From Holophagales bacterium (GTDB lineage: Bacteria > Acidobacteriota > Thermoanaerobaculia > Multivoradales > Multivoraceae), in assembly GCA_009845425.1 (NCBI GenBank), contig VXZQ01000004.1, positions 54,494 to 118,493 on the forward strand: a DNA stretch of 64,000 nt, written 5' to 3'. A program made the position numbers and the translations under genes. Shown here one piece after another: positions 36,631 through 45,868 of the stretch (position 1 is its first letter; each line of letters starts with the position of its first letter). The notes under the pieces were generated by a model that saw only the letters and a list, made by a program, of their open reading frames with translations, was not told the origin of the DNA and searched no databases.

Positions 36631-38001
36631 ATGACGGTGCTCGACCACGGCCGTTCACGGCGTTCCGGCGCGTTCACCCCTGCTCTCGCACTCGTGGGGG
36701 CAATCCTCGCCGGTTGCACCGACGACCCGGTCGCCGAAACCCTGCACCTCGAGTTCTTCCCGCCGGCGGCCGAAGATCCAGAGCCGGCCGACGACGACGT
36801 GGTGGAGCCGCCCGACACCAGTGGTTACCTGAAGCTGGAGGCCAGGGTCGCGATCCGTCGCCACAAGGTGCCTGAAGGCAACGCACTGATCGAGCGCCGG
36901 TTGAACGACCGGACCGAGGCGTTGATGAACGGCTACGACGTGTGGCACCTGCGGTTCGACAGCCTCTACGAGCCGCTCGCCGACGGCGCCGAGTGGGAGC
37001 GGGCAGGCGGAGAGCTGACGAGCTACCGTCGCTGGGCGCTGGTCGGGCACCCGGATGCCGAACTCCAGGAGTTCTTCGCCAACACGCCGATCCGTCCATC
37101 TCTCGTCGTCTGGGACAACGAGCGGAGCCTGCCCGACGAGCAGCGGCCGCCGCCGCAAACCGTTTCCCTGGAGTTCGTGTCCGACGGCGGAACGCAGGCC
37201 ACGGCCGGCGAGTCCGACACGGTCGAGCGCGGCTTGCGCGGCTTCGCCGCCGATGCCGCCCGGTACCAGCGACGGGTCGCGGCACTTTGGCGTTACATGG
37301 ACGAGAACCCCGGCCGCCGCTTCGAGTGCCTGCGCGCTCTGTTCGGCGCCGCCCACGGCGATGAACTCCCCGAATCGAGGCTTGCTGCGCCGCCCCGGGA
37401 GCTGGCTCCGTCCACGGCGCCACCCGCGCCCCCAGAGCAACCGGCGGCGGGCCAGCCTGTTCTCCGCGACCTCGAGATCGAGTTGATCGAGCGGATCGTG
37501 GACGCCGGCGCGCCGCTCCTGGAGATCTTCGAGGTCCCCGACGACGACGCCTTCACGCTGCAGGAACTCTCGCGCCGGGTCTTCGATCCGTTCCCGGCCG
37601 TCATCACCGCCGCGCCGGACGGTGTCGTCGTCGAAGCGGTCGGCTTCGCGGAATCCGGAGACGGCTGGACGATTCCCACACTCGATCTCTGGCGCGCGTA
37701 CCGCACCCTCGACGGCCGGTTCGTGTCGCCGGATCCGCTCCTCTTCCTGCTCGACACGGACGGCAGCGACTTCGGCTGCGACGAGCAGGACGATGCCTGC
37801 AAGGATCGCGAGCGCGTCTTCTCCTTCCTCGAGCGAGGCGCCTTCGTTGCCCGCCCGGGTTCCTCGAACCTGGTTCGCCAGGTCCTGGAGGCCGAACTGC
37901 GGCCGCTCGACGTGTACCGCCTGGTCTGGGTCCGCGGCGGCATGGACGAAAGCGTCGACGACGGGGAGGCACCGGAAGGCGTCCGCGAAACGGCCCGCTA
38001 G
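36631..38001 (+). CDS. Lipoprotein of unrecognised family, paralogue 2
   Basis: 456 residues with a lipobox near I-L-A-G-C-T. It shares with the preceding gene V-W-H-L-R-F-D, R-R-W-A-L-V, E-F-F-A-N-T-P-I-R-P, V-V-E-A-V-G-F and the terminal V-Y-R-L-V-W-V-R. It has an additional Pro/Ala-rich linker (about residues 250-280) and a Cys pair (C-D-E-Q-D-D-A-C) that parallels the C-D-R-D-C of paralogue 1. The function is unknown. A 9-base inverted repeat straddles its stop codon. The two genes probably form one operon transcribed away from the MatB-like gene. Confidence 0.72.
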   Translation: MTVLDHGRSRRSGAFTPALALVGAILAGCTDDPVAETLHLEFFPPAAEDPEPADDDVVEPPDTSGYLKLEARVAIRRHKVPEGNALIERRLNDRTEALMNGYDVWHLRFDSLYEPLADGAEWERAGGELTSYRRWALVGHPDAELQEFFANTPIRPSLVVWDNERSLPDEQRPPPQTVSLEFVSDGGTQATAGESDTVERGLRGFAADAARYQRRVAALWRYMDENPGRRFECLRALFGAAHGDELPESRLAAPPRELAPSTAPPAPPEQPAAGQPVLRDLEIELIERIVDAGAPLLEIFEVPDDDAFTLQELSRRVFDPFPAVITAAPDGVVVEAVGFAESGDGWTIPTLDLWRAYRTLDGRFVSPDPLLFLLDTDGSDFGCDEQDDACKDRERVFSFLERGAFVARPGSSNLVRQVLEAELRPLDVYRLVWVRGGMDESVDDGEAPEGVRETAR

Positions 38002-38021
38002 CGGAAGTAGACTCCGCTAGC
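37997..38021 (+). terminator. Hairpin at the end of the lipoprotein pair
   Basis: GCTAGCGGA and TCCGCTAGC form a perfect 9-base stem around a 7-base loop, overlapping the stop codon of the second lipoprotein. There is no U-rich tract after it, so it is a weak terminator candidate, an attenuating structure or chance. Confidence 0.3.
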
Positions 38022-38041
38022 TGTCTTCCCAAGAGGTGCCG

Positions 38042-39208
38042 ATGACCCGTCCGAGACCCATCCATCCCAACCGATGCCTGCCTGGCGTCCCTCCCGCGCT
38101 CGTCGCCATGGTCCTGCTACTGACCTTCGGCACCGACTCCCTCAGGGCCCAGCGGCCCTATCCCCCGGAAATGGCTGGAACGACCTCGGAGGTCTACCGG
38201 ACGGTCGGCGACGTCGAACTCAGGATGTACTTCTGCAACCCCGAGGGTCACACGGCGGACGACCGGCGGCCCGCGATCGTCTTCTTCTTCGGAGGTGGCT
38301 GGCGTGCGGGTTCCCCGCAACAGTTCCTGCCGCACTGTCGGTACCTTGCGGAACGGGGCATGGTCGCCGCGGTCGCCGACTACCGCGTGGCCAGCCGGCA
38401 CGGTGTAACGGCGGATGAATGCGTGAAAGACGCCAAGAGCGCGGTCCGCTGGCTGCGCTCGAACGCGGACCGGCTCGGCATCGATCCCGATCGCATCGCC
38501 GCCGGCGGGGGTTCGGCCGGTGGTCATCTGGCGGCCGCCACCGCAACGCTGCCGGGCCACGACCCCGATCCTGAAGGCCCGAGCGCCACGCCCAACGCGC
38601 TGGTCCTGTTCAACCCGGCAACCGTTCTGGCGCCGGTCGACGGCGACCCGCTGCCGACTGAAGAGGAGCGCGAGCGGTTCGACGCGCTAACCAGGCGCTT
38701 CGGAGCGCCGCCCGAGTCGATGTCCCCCTACCACCACCTCCGGGAGAACCTGCCGCCCACGATCATGTTCCACGGCACCGCGGACGAGACAGTGCCCCAC
38801 AGCAGCGCGGACCGGTTCTGCCTCGGCCTGCGAAAGCACAAGAACCGATGCGATTTCGTCAGCTACCACGACCAGGGGCACGGTTTCTTCAACTTCGGCC
38901 GCGGCGAGGGCGAGGAGAAGAACAAGTGGTACGAGGACACCGTCTCCCGCATGGACGGCTTCCTCTACTCCCTCGAATGGCTCGGTCCGAAACCGAACCC
39001 CGACGGCACGCCGGGCGAGCGCCTGACCTGGCGGGAGTCGCTCAGCCGGGCGCTCGGCAACCAGCGTCTCCCGGCAGCGGTCAACGAGATCAAGGAACAG
39101 CTCGAGGCCGAAGCCCGCGCCGCCGCGGCCTCTGAAGACACGACGGGCGGCGAGGAAGACGATGCACCCCCTGAGAGCGGCCAGGCGGACCCCGACGGCG
39201 CCCGCTAG
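38042..39208 (+). CDS. Exported alpha/beta hydrolase (esterase-like)
   Basis: 388 residues from the ATG at 38042, six bases after AAGAGG. A signal peptide ends L-R-A-Q. The hydrolase has F-F-G-G-G-W as oxyanion loop, the nucleophile Ser158 in G-G-G-S-A-G-G-H, Asp in H-G-T-A-D-E-T-V and His in Q-G-H-G-F-F. This resembles BD-FAE/hormone-sensitive-lipase-type carboxylesterases, some of which deacetylate polysaccharides. The C-terminal 40 residues are acidic and low-complexity. The stop is 3 bases before the PQQ dehydrogenase start, so the two are almost certainly cotranscribed. Confidence 0.85.
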   Translation: MTRPRPIHPNRCLPGVPPALVAMVLLLTFGTDSLRAQRPYPPEMAGTTSEVYRTVGDVELRMYFCNPEGHTADDRRPAIVFFFGGGWRAGSPQQFLPHCRYLAERGMVAAVADYRVASRHGVTADECVKDAKSAVRWLRSNADRLGIDPDRIAAGGGSAGGHLAAATATLPGHDPDPEGPSATPNALVLFNPATVLAPVDGDPLPTEEERERFDALTRRFGAPPESMSPYHHLRENLPPTIMFHGTADETVPHSSADRFCLGLRKHKNRCDFVSYHDQGHGFFNFGRGEGEEKNKWYEDTVSRMDGFLYSLEWLGPKPNPDGTPGERLTWRESLSRALGNQRLPAAVNEIKEQLEAEARAAAASEDTTGGEEDDAPPESGQADPDGAR

Positions 39209-39211
39209 CGG

Positions 39212-41239
39212 ATGATGCAGCGCCCCGAGACCCGCCGGCGCCTGGGCGCCGCTGCCCTGGCCGCGGCCGGACTCGCGGCCGCTGCCCACGCCCAGACAGC
39301 CGCGAACCTGAGACCGGCCTCAGCAAGCGCCACCGAGCCCCAGCCCTCCGGCGAGTGGCACAACTACGCCGCGGACAGCCGGAGCAGCAAGTACTCGCCA
39401 GTGGACCAGATCGACCGCTACAACGTACATCAGCTCGAGGTCGCCTGGCGCTGGAAGTCGATCGACTACGGCATCGCCGCCCGCCACGAGGGCGTCATTC
39501 CGCCCGTCGTGTTCCAGAACACGCCGATGATGCGAGACGGACGGGTGCTGGTCGCCACCGGCCTGGGCGCGGCGGCTCTCGACCCCGCCAGCGGCGAGAT
39601 CCTGTGGACCTACGATCCGTTCGAGGACGAACAACCACGGAACATGGGCCGCGGCTCCGTTCGGGGCGGAGTGACCTGGAACGACGGCGAGAGGCGCCGG
39701 CTCTTCTTCACCGGCAACGGCCGTCTGACCGCCCTCGACGCAGACACCGGCGCCCTCGACCCTGACTTCGGCGATGGCGGTCGCGCCGACATGGTCGATG
39801 TCGGGAGCGGCGTGACCCGCCGCCAGTACTTCTGGACATCAGCGCCCGTCGTGTGCGGCGACGTGATCGTGGTTGGCGAGTCGACGGCCGACGCCTGGTC
39901 GCGACGGAGGAACCCGCCGGGGATGATCCGCGGCTACGACTCGCGCTCCGGCGCCCTGCGCTGGCGATTCAACATCATCCCCGAACCGGGTGAGTTCGGC
40001 TTCGACACCTGGGACAGTCCCGAAGCGGCCGCGGCCGGCGCCGCCAACGTCTGGACCTGGATCAGTTGCGACCAGGAACTCAAGATCGCCTACGCGGCAA
40101 CGAGCACGCCAAGCAACGACTGGTATGGCGGCCACCGCCCGGGAAAGGGCCTGTTCGCCGAGTCGATCCTCGCCCTCGACGCCGGGACCGGCGAGCGACG
40201 CTGGCACTTCCAGGCCGTGCATCACGGTCTCTGGGACTACGACTTCCCCGCGGCGCCTGTGCTCGCGGACATCGTCGTCGACGGCAAGCCCATCAAGGCG
40301 CTGGCCCAACCTTCCAAGCAGGCGTTCCTCTATGTCTTCGATCGGGAGACCGGCGAGCCGGTCTGGCCGATCGTCGAGCTACCCGTGCCGGCTTCCGAGG
40401 TTCCCGGCGAGCAGGCCTGGCCGACCCAGCCGCATCCGACCTGGCCTCTCCCCTACGACCTCCAGGGACTGGCCATCGACGATCTGATCGACTTCACGCC
40501 GGCACTGCGCGCCATGGCAATCGAGTACGTCTCGCAGTACCGGATCGGCCCGATCTTCCAACCGCCGACGCTGATCGAAGGCCCTGACGCCAAACCGACG
40601 ATCCAGGTGCCCGGGGCGGTCGGCGGCACCAACTGGAACGGCGCCGCACTCGATCCGGAGACCAACGTGCTCTATCTGCCGTCGGTCACCGTGCCGGCCA
40701 TCCTGGGCCTGCGCCCGCCTCCCGACCCCGCGCGCTCCAACCTGCGTTACCGGGTGGATCTGAGCGAGGCCGACGGCTACGACTGGGCGACTCTGCCCAA
40801 CGGCCTGCCGATCACGAAACCGCCATACGGCCGGCTGACCGCGATCGATCTCGACACCGGCGAGCACCTGTGGATGGTTCCGAACGGCGACGGACCGCGC
40901 GATCACCCCGCGCTCGCGCACCTAGACCTTCCACCACTGGGACAGCAGGGCCGCGTGTCGGCACTGGTCACGAAGACCCTGGTGTTCCTGGCCGACGGCT
41001 CGGACGCCATGGTCGTCCAGCCAGAAGGCGCGGGCAGCCGCAAGTTCAGGGCCTACGACAAGGGAACCGGTGAGGTCGTCTGGGAAACGGAGCTGCCGGC
41101 CGGCGTCAGCGGCGCACCGATGACCTACCTCCACGAAGGACGCCAGTACATCGTGATGGCGCTCAGCGGCACGGACTTCGAGGGCGAGTTGCTGGCCCTG
41201 GCGCTTCCCGGAGCTGTGGCCGCCGCCGCGGCCCCATAG
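39212..41239 (+). CDS. PQQ-dependent dehydrogenase, exported
   Basis: 675 residues with a signal peptide ending A-A-H-A-Q. The propeller begins E-W-H-N-Y-A-A-D-S-R-S-S-K-Y-S-P and includes F-Q-A-V-H-H-G-L-W-D-Y-D, K-A-L-A-Q-P-S-K-Q-A and G-G-T-N-W-N-G-A, as in membrane-associated quinoprotein glucose-type dehydrogenases, but without membrane helices or a heme domain. It oxidises an alcohol or sugar in the periplasm using PQQ. It is a second enzyme of this class in the window, related to but clearly distinct from the one at 24563. Its partner is the hydrolase just upstream, suggesting ester cleavage followed by oxidation. Confidence 0.86.
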   Translation: MMQRPETRRRLGAAALAAAGLAAAAHAQTAANLRPASASATEPQPSGEWHNYAADSRSSKYSPVDQIDRYNVHQLEVAWRWKSIDYGIAARHEGVIPPVVFQNTPMMRDGRVLVATGLGAAALDPASGEILWTYDPFEDEQPRNMGRGSVRGGVTWNDGERRRLFFTGNGRLTALDADTGALDPDFGDGGRADMVDVGSGVTRRQYFWTSAPVVCGDVIVVGESTADAWSRRRNPPGMIRGYDSRSGALRWRFNIIPEPGEFGFDTWDSPEAAAAGAANVWTWISCDQELKIAYAATSTPSNDWYGGHRPGKGLFAESILALDAGTGERRWHFQAVHHGLWDYDFPAAPVLADIVVDGKPIKALAQPSKQAFLYVFDRETGEPVWPIVELPVPASEVPGEQAWPTQPHPTWPLPYDLQGLAIDDLIDFTPALRAMAIEYVSQYRIGPIFQPPTLIEGPDAKPTIQVPGAVGGTNWNGAALDPETNVLYLPSVTVPAILGLRPPPDPARSNLRYRVDLSEADGYDWATLPNGLPITKPPYGRLTAIDLDTGEHLWMVPNGDGPRDHPALAHLDLPPLGQQGRVSALVTKTLVFLADGSDAMVVQPEGAGSRKFRAYDKGTGEVVWETELPAGVSGAPMTYLHEGRQYIVMALSGTDFEGELLALALPGAVAAAAAP

Positions 41240-41266
41240 CGCCGGCGGCCGGCGCCCTGGCAGCGG

Positions 41267-42709
41267 ATGAACCTGCGCGCCGTCTCCGGTCTGGTCGGGC
41301 GGCTCCTGCTGCTGCTCGCCGCGGCGCAGTTGATCCCCTTCTCGTTCGCTCTCTGGCACGGCGAACAGCGGCCGGCGACTGCCCTGGCAGGATCGTTGAT
41401 CGTCTGCGCGCTGGCCGGTGCGGCCGCCCACTGGTGGGGCAAGCCGCACGAGAAGATCTACCGGCGCGAGGCGACCCTGGTGGTCGTCGGCGCCTACATC
41501 CTGGCCTCCTTCTTCGGCGCACTCCCGTACCTGTTGAGCGGCGAGATCGCGGACCCGGCCTCCGCCCTGTTCGAGTCCGCCTCCGGGTTCACGACCACGG
41601 GCGCCTCGATCCTGACCGACATCGAGCTGCTGAGCCCCAGCATCCTGCTCTGGCGCGGCCTCACCCAGTGGCTGGGCGGCATGGGCATCCTGCTCCTCTT
41701 CGTCGCCCTCTTCCCCAGCCTGGGACCGGGCGCCCGCCTGCTCTACCGCCTGGAGGTGCCGGGGCCGACCCAGGACATGTTCCAGCCCCAGGTGCAGAAG
41801 ACCGCGACCGTGCTGTGGCGCATCTACGTCGGCCTGACCGTCGTCCTCATCCTGCTGTTGATCGCCGGCGGCGCCACCCAGTACGAGGCCTTCTGCTACG
41901 CCTTCACGACGGTCTCGATCGGCGGCTTCGCCCCCTACAACGCGAGCGTTGCCGCCTTCGACTCCGCGTTCATCGAGTGGACGATCATCCTCTTCATGCT
42001 GATCGCGGGCATCAACTTCTCCCTGATCTTCGCCGTCCGGTCACGGCCCAGCCAGCTCTACAAGGACGTCGAGTTTCGCGCCTATGCCTCGATCGCCGCC
42101 GTGCTGGTGGCGCTGGTCACTCTGGACCGCTGGCGCAGCACGGAACTGCCCCTGCTGGAGGCGCTCCGGGAGGCCGCCTTCAACTCCGTGTCCCTGATGA
42201 CGACGACCGGCTACACGACCAGGGACTACGACTCGTGGAGCGACACGTCGCGCACCTTGCTGCTGCTCGCCATGTTCGTCGGCGGCTGCGCCGGCTCGAC
42301 CGCGGGCGGCATCAAGGTCGGCCGGCTCGTCATGACGCTCAAGATGGCGCTGCGCGAGGTCCACCTCATGTTCAATCCGCGCCGGGTTCTGGCGCTCTGG
42401 GTCGGCAAGCGAACGATCAGCGACCAGGTGGCGCGCAGCCTCGGCGGCTTCATGACGCTCTTCGCCTTCCTGTGGCTGGGCGTCGCCGCCACCCTCGCGA
42501 TCGCGGGCAACGACATGGTGACCTCCCTGTCGACTTCCCTGGCCTGCCTGTCCAACGTCGGCCCGGCAATGGGTGCGGCCGGCCCGTCGCTCAACTACGC
42601 CTTCTTCGCCGGCTGGGAAAAGCTGCTGCTGATCTTCCTGATGTGGCTGGGCCGGCTCGAGATCGTCGCCGTAACGGCGATCCTCCTGCCCGCGTTCTGG
42701 CGTCGCTGA
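41267..42709 (+). CDS. trkH: TrkH-type potassium uptake protein
   Basis: 480 residues of the Trk/Ktr potassium transporter family with four pore repeats. The selectivity loops are visible: T-T-T-G-A-S, T-T-V-S-I-G-G-F-A, T-T-T-G-Y-T-T and L-S-N-V-G-P-A-M-G. Each has the conserved glycine. TrkH forms a membrane channel that needs the cytosolic TrkA/KtrA ring for gating; no trkA gene is in this window. It starts 27 bases after the PQQ dehydrogenase and ends one base before the convergent rutE-like gene. Confidence 0.92.
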   Translation: MNLRAVSGLVGRLLLLLAAAQLIPFSFALWHGEQRPATALAGSLIVCALAGAAAHWWGKPHEKIYRREATLVVVGAYILASFFGALPYLLSGEIADPASALFESASGFTTTGASILTDIELLSPSILLWRGLTQWLGGMGILLLFVALFPSLGPGARLLYRLEVPGPTQDMFQPQVQKTATVLWRIYVGLTVVLILLLIAGGATQYEAFCYAFTTVSIGGFAPYNASVAAFDSAFIEWTIILFMLIAGINFSLIFAVRSRPSQLYKDVEFRAYASIAAVLVALVTLDRWRSTELPLLEALREAAFNSVSLMTTTGYTTRDYDSWSDTSRTLLLLAMFVGGCAGSTAGGIKVGRLVMTLKMALREVHLMFNPRRVLALWVGKRTISDQVARSLGGFMTLFAFLWLGVAATLAIAGNDMVTSLSTSLACLSNVGPAMGAAGPSLNYAFFAGWEKLLLIFLMWLGRLEIVAVTAILLPAFWRR

Positions 42710-42710
42710 G

Positions 42711-43301
42711 CTACTCGACGCGGCAGACCTCCTCGAACTCCGGCCGCGGAAGGCGCCCGAACAGGCCCTCGGGGTCGCCGTAGCCGATCGAGCAGAGGAA
42801 GTTCGAGCGCACCGTCGTGCCGGGGAAGAAGAGCTCGTCGCACTTCGCGTTGTCGAACCCCGACATCGGCCCGCAGTCGAGGCCGAGCGAGCGCGCGGCC
42901 AGCATGAAGTAGGCCCCCTGCAGGGTCGCGTTGCGAAACGCCGTCACCCCGGCGAGTTCCGCGTCGTTGCGGAACATCTCGGCCATGCCCGGATTGTGAG
43001 CGAAGAGCACGTCCATCTTCTCGAAGAACGCCAGGTCGTAGCCCAGTATCGCGGTCGCGGGCGCCTGCCGGATCTTGTCCTGGTTGCCCGGCATGGCGAT
43101 CGAAGCCAGCCGCTCCTTCGCCTCCGCGGTGACCGCAAAGACAACCCGCTGCGGCCAGCAGTTGGCGCTCGTCGGCCCCCACTTCATCAGGTCGTGGAGC
43201 TCTTGCAGCGTGTCCCGCGGCACCTCGCGCGGCAACCACCTGTTTTGGCTCCGGGCGTCCCGGAACAGGACGGCCATCGCGTCCTCTGGAATCCTCGGCA
43301 T
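42711..43301 (-). CDS. rutE: Nitroreductase-family, RutE-like malonic semialdehyde reductase
   Basis: 196 residues. R-S-Q-N-R-W-L near the start, L-M-K-W-G-P-T-S-A-N, A-F-R-N-A-T-L-Q-G-A-Y, G-L-D-C-G-P-M-S-G-F-D and the end L-P-R-P-E-F-E-E match the HadB/RutE branch of FMN-dependent nitroreductases. RutE reduces malonic semialdehyde to 3-hydroxypropionate in pyrimidine breakdown. The other rut genes are absent, so the true substrate may differ. The gene is three bases after the sodium/solute symporter gene, suggesting coupled uptake and reduction or simple operon sharing. Confidence 0.85.
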   Translation of the reverse strand: MPRIPEDAMAVLFRDARSQNRWLPREVPRDTLQELHDLMKWGPTSANCWPQRVVFAVTAEAKERLASIAMPGNQDKIRQAPATAILGYDLAFFEKMDVLFAHNPGMAEMFRNDAELAGVTAFRNATLQGAYFMLAARSLGLDCGPMSGFDNAKCDELFFPGTTVRSNFLCSIGYGDPEGLFGRLPRPEFEEVCRVE

Positions 43302-43304
43302 GGC

Positions 43305-44876
43305 CTAGTCCGTCGCCTCGACGCGCCGGAAGAGAGACCCCACATGAGCCTCCGGCAGCGGCTTCGTCGCCAGCGACACGGCTGCGGTGCAACCCATCGC
43401 GAACAGTCCGGCCAGCGCAGCGCAGGAGGTCGGGTTCGGAGCCTCCCCGTGCAGCCAGGAGAAGACCGGGTGCAGGAAGCTGCCCTCGAACCACGCCGGA
43501 TCGATGACGCCCGTGTGCAGGATCAGGAAGGAGCTCAAACCCACGATCAGCCCCGTGTACGCACCGGAGCGCGTCACGCCGCTCCAGAGCGCGCCGAGCA
43601 CGAGCGGACCCGCGAACGCCGCCATCATGCCGCCGTTACCCGTCCAGACCAGGATGGCGATGTTCATGTCCATCAGCATCCAGGCCATCGTCACGCAGAC
43701 GACCATGACGCCCACCGTCGCCCAGCGGCTGATGATCAGCACCCGGCGGTCGAGTTGCTCGTCGCTCAAGTGCGAGTGGAAGCGCGGCGCGATCGTCCGC
43801 CGGTAGAGATCGTTCGCCACGATCTGCGACGAGGACACCACCAGCCCGTCCGCCGTCGACATGACCGCCGACAGGATGCCGACCCCGATCAGCGCCGCCA
43901 GCCAGGCCGGGAAGAGCTCGATGAACAGCGCCGGCAGGGCCTCGTTCGGGGTCGACCCCTCTTCGTACAGGCGGCCGCCGAGCACCGCCCGGGCCAGCGC
44001 GCCGCCGAGGCCGAGCATGCCCAGCGTGACGCCGAACACGGAAGCGAAGCGAAGGAACGTGAAACGCGACTTGCCGGTCTTGAGCGCCCAGATCTTGTTG
44101 CCGATGTGCGGGAGCAGCCCGAGCGGAATGTGGGCGAGCAGCACCGCCATCTGCGACCACCAGGAGTGGTAGAGGGGCGTAGAGCGGTTGATCCAGCCAA
44201 CCTGGTTCGGGTCCTGTCCCCGAATGCTCGAGATGACCGAGCCGAAGCCGCCGTCGAGGCCGGCGCCGAAGAGGAACAGCAGGATGACGAGGACGCCGAT
44301 CACCAGCATCAGGAAGCCCTGCACGCCGTCGGTGAGGATGTCCGCGTGCGCGCCGCCCAGCGACACGTAGATCATCAGCACGACCGCCGTGATCCCGAGC
44401 GCCCAGGCCGGCGACAGGCCGAGCATCGTCTCGAACATGACCAGGCCGGACAGGAGCTGGCCGGCGAGGTAGAAGAACAGGAGCAGGGACGCGACGGTCA
44501 CGATCACGCGGATGCCGTCCGACTGGTACCGGTCGCCCAGGAACTCCGGGATCGAACGCGACCCGAACCGATCGCCCACGTTCGCCACCAGCCGCATGCA
44601 GATCAGCACACCGAGATACACGCCCGCCGGGTAGAGGACCGCCGACAGCAGCGCCGCCGTCCCGTGCTCGTAGGCGAGCCCCGGGAAACCGAGGAATGTC
44701 GCCCCGCTCGCGGTCGTCGCCGCGAATGCGAGCGCGAGGAAGAAGGGCCCGTAGGCCGCCCGGGCGGTGGCGAAGTCGTCCGCGCCCTGAACCCGGTTCC
44801 GGCCAATCACTCCGAAAGCGAGCATGCCGCCCAGATAGACGACGAGAAACAGCCAGGACCAGACGATCAAGCTCAT
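43305..44876 (-). CDS. Sodium/solute symporter (SSS family)
   Basis: 523 residues from the ATG at 44876 (the GTG at 44891 is an alternative). About 13 membrane segments follow the LeuT-like layout of the SSS family. The signature region S-A-V-M-S-T-A-D-G-L-V-V-S-S-S containing sodium-binding Ser/Thr residues is present, as is A-T-T-A-S-G-A-T-F-L-G near residue 55. It would import a solute such as an amino acid, pantothenate-like compound or sugar with Na+. The substrate is not predictable. It is divergent from the exported protein at 44974 and overlaps nothing upstream. Confidence 0.88.
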   Translation of the reverse strand: MSLIVWSWLFLVVYLGGMLAFGVIGRNRVQGADDFATARAAYGPFFLALAFAATTASGATFLGFPGLAYEHGTAALLSAVLYPAGVYLGVLICMRLVANVGDRFGSRSIPEFLGDRYQSDGIRVIVTVASLLLFFYLAGQLLSGLVMFETMLGLSPAWALGITAVVLMIYVSLGGAHADILTDGVQGFLMLVIGVLVILLFLFGAGLDGGFGSVISSIRGQDPNQVGWINRSTPLYHSWWSQMAVLLAHIPLGLLPHIGNKIWALKTGKSRFTFLRFASVFGVTLGMLGLGGALARAVLGGRLYEEGSTPNEALPALFIELFPAWLAALIGVGILSAVMSTADGLVVSSSQIVANDLYRRTIAPRFHSHLSDEQLDRRVLIISRWATVGVMVVCVTMAWMLMDMNIAILVWTGNGGMMAAFAGPLVLGALWSGVTRSGAYTGLIVGLSSFLILHTGVIDPAWFEGSFLHPVFSWLHGEAPNPTSCAALAGLFAMGCTAAVSLATKPLPEAHVGSLFRRVEATD

Positions 44877-44973
44877 GCGCGAAGGCGTCACCGTATCACC
44901 GCCGCACGGCGAAACCGGAAGCCGCCTCTCGCCGTACTGGTACTACGAAGACCACAACCCAGAGGGCCTCTTC

Positions 44974-45807
44974 ATGCGCCACGTCACCACGTTCCGGGCC
45001 GCCGTCGTCGGTCTGCTGTTCCTCACCCTGCCGACCGCCTTGATGGCCGAAAGGGTCCGGATTCCAGCCGGAACGACCGTCTACTGCGTCCTCGACGAGA
45101 GCCTCTCCACGAAGAAGAAGTCCAGCAACTTCGTCCGGCTCGGAGACCGCGTCCGCGCCAGGGTCGCCGAGGATGTCGTGGTCGACGGCCGCGTCGTCAT
45201 CGAAGCGGGCACCGTGGTCTGGTCCGAGGTCAGTAAGGCCCGGCGGGCCAAGATAGCCGGCATCCGGGGCAGGCTAGAGGTAGACGCGAACACGGTCGCC
45301 GCGGTGGACGAGACGTCGATCCGACTCACCGGCGGCTACGACCGCTCCGGCAGGGGCCGCTTCGTGACCGCCGCGGTCCTGGCCAAGGTCATCGCCTGGC
45401 CGTTCATCCTCATCAAGGGCAAGCAGGCGCACCTGAACCGCGGCGTCATCTTCGACGCGCAGACCGCCACCCCCGCCGAGGTAGAGGTCGTGGCGCCCCG
45501 GGATCTCCCGGTTCTCCGCGCCGACATCCCCGGATTCGAAGTCAGCATCCCGTACGACAGCATCGACCCCGAGGTCCGGCTCGCCAGGCTGCCGCTTCTG
45601 TTCACGGGTCTGGCGCCGGATACCGACGAGGCCCACGTCACGGCCGTCAACGGTCAGGAGATCCGACGGATCGAGATCTTCGTCGTCGATGGCATGGGCG
45701 AGGTCGACTTCCAGGAACTGGCGGAGCACTTTCGCCACGGCATGAACCGGTTCACCGTCACGGTGGAAGGCCAGAGCGTGGACGTGCTGCTGGAGTTCGA
45801 GTTCTAG
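44974..45807 (+). CDS. Exported protein of unknown function
   Basis: 277 residues from the ATG at 44974, where a signal peptide (M-R-H-V-T-T-F-R-A-A-V-V-G-L-L ... A-L-M-A-E) begins; the frame is open from 44875 but with no signal-like start. The mature N-terminus P-A-G-T-T-V-Y-C-V-L-D is followed by S-K-A-R-R-A-K and a D-R-S-G-R-G-R-F segment that resembles secreted proteins holding beta-barrel or OB-like domains. A hydrophobic segment (A-V-L-A-K-V-I-A-W-P-F-I-L-I-K) lies mid-protein. I do not recognise the family. It precedes the dipeptidyl peptidase by 61 bases. Confidence 0.65.
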   Translation: MRHVTTFRAAVVGLLFLTLPTALMAERVRIPAGTTVYCVLDESLSTKKKSSNFVRLGDRVRARVAEDVVVDGRVVIEAGTVVWSEVSKARRAKIAGIRGRLEVDANTVAAVDETSIRLTGGYDRSGRGRFVTAAVLAKVIAWPFILIKGKQAHLNRGVIFDAQTATPAEVEVVAPRDLPVLRADIPGFEVSIPYDSIDPEVRLARLPLLFTGLAPDTDEAHVTAVNGQEIRRIEIFVVDGMGEVDFQELAEHFRHGMNRFTVTVEGQSVDVLLEFEF

Positions 45808-45868
45808 GAGCCGCCGTCAGCGAACACACCGGCCGGGGAGCAAGGACCGGCTCCGCTACTGTTTGGCC

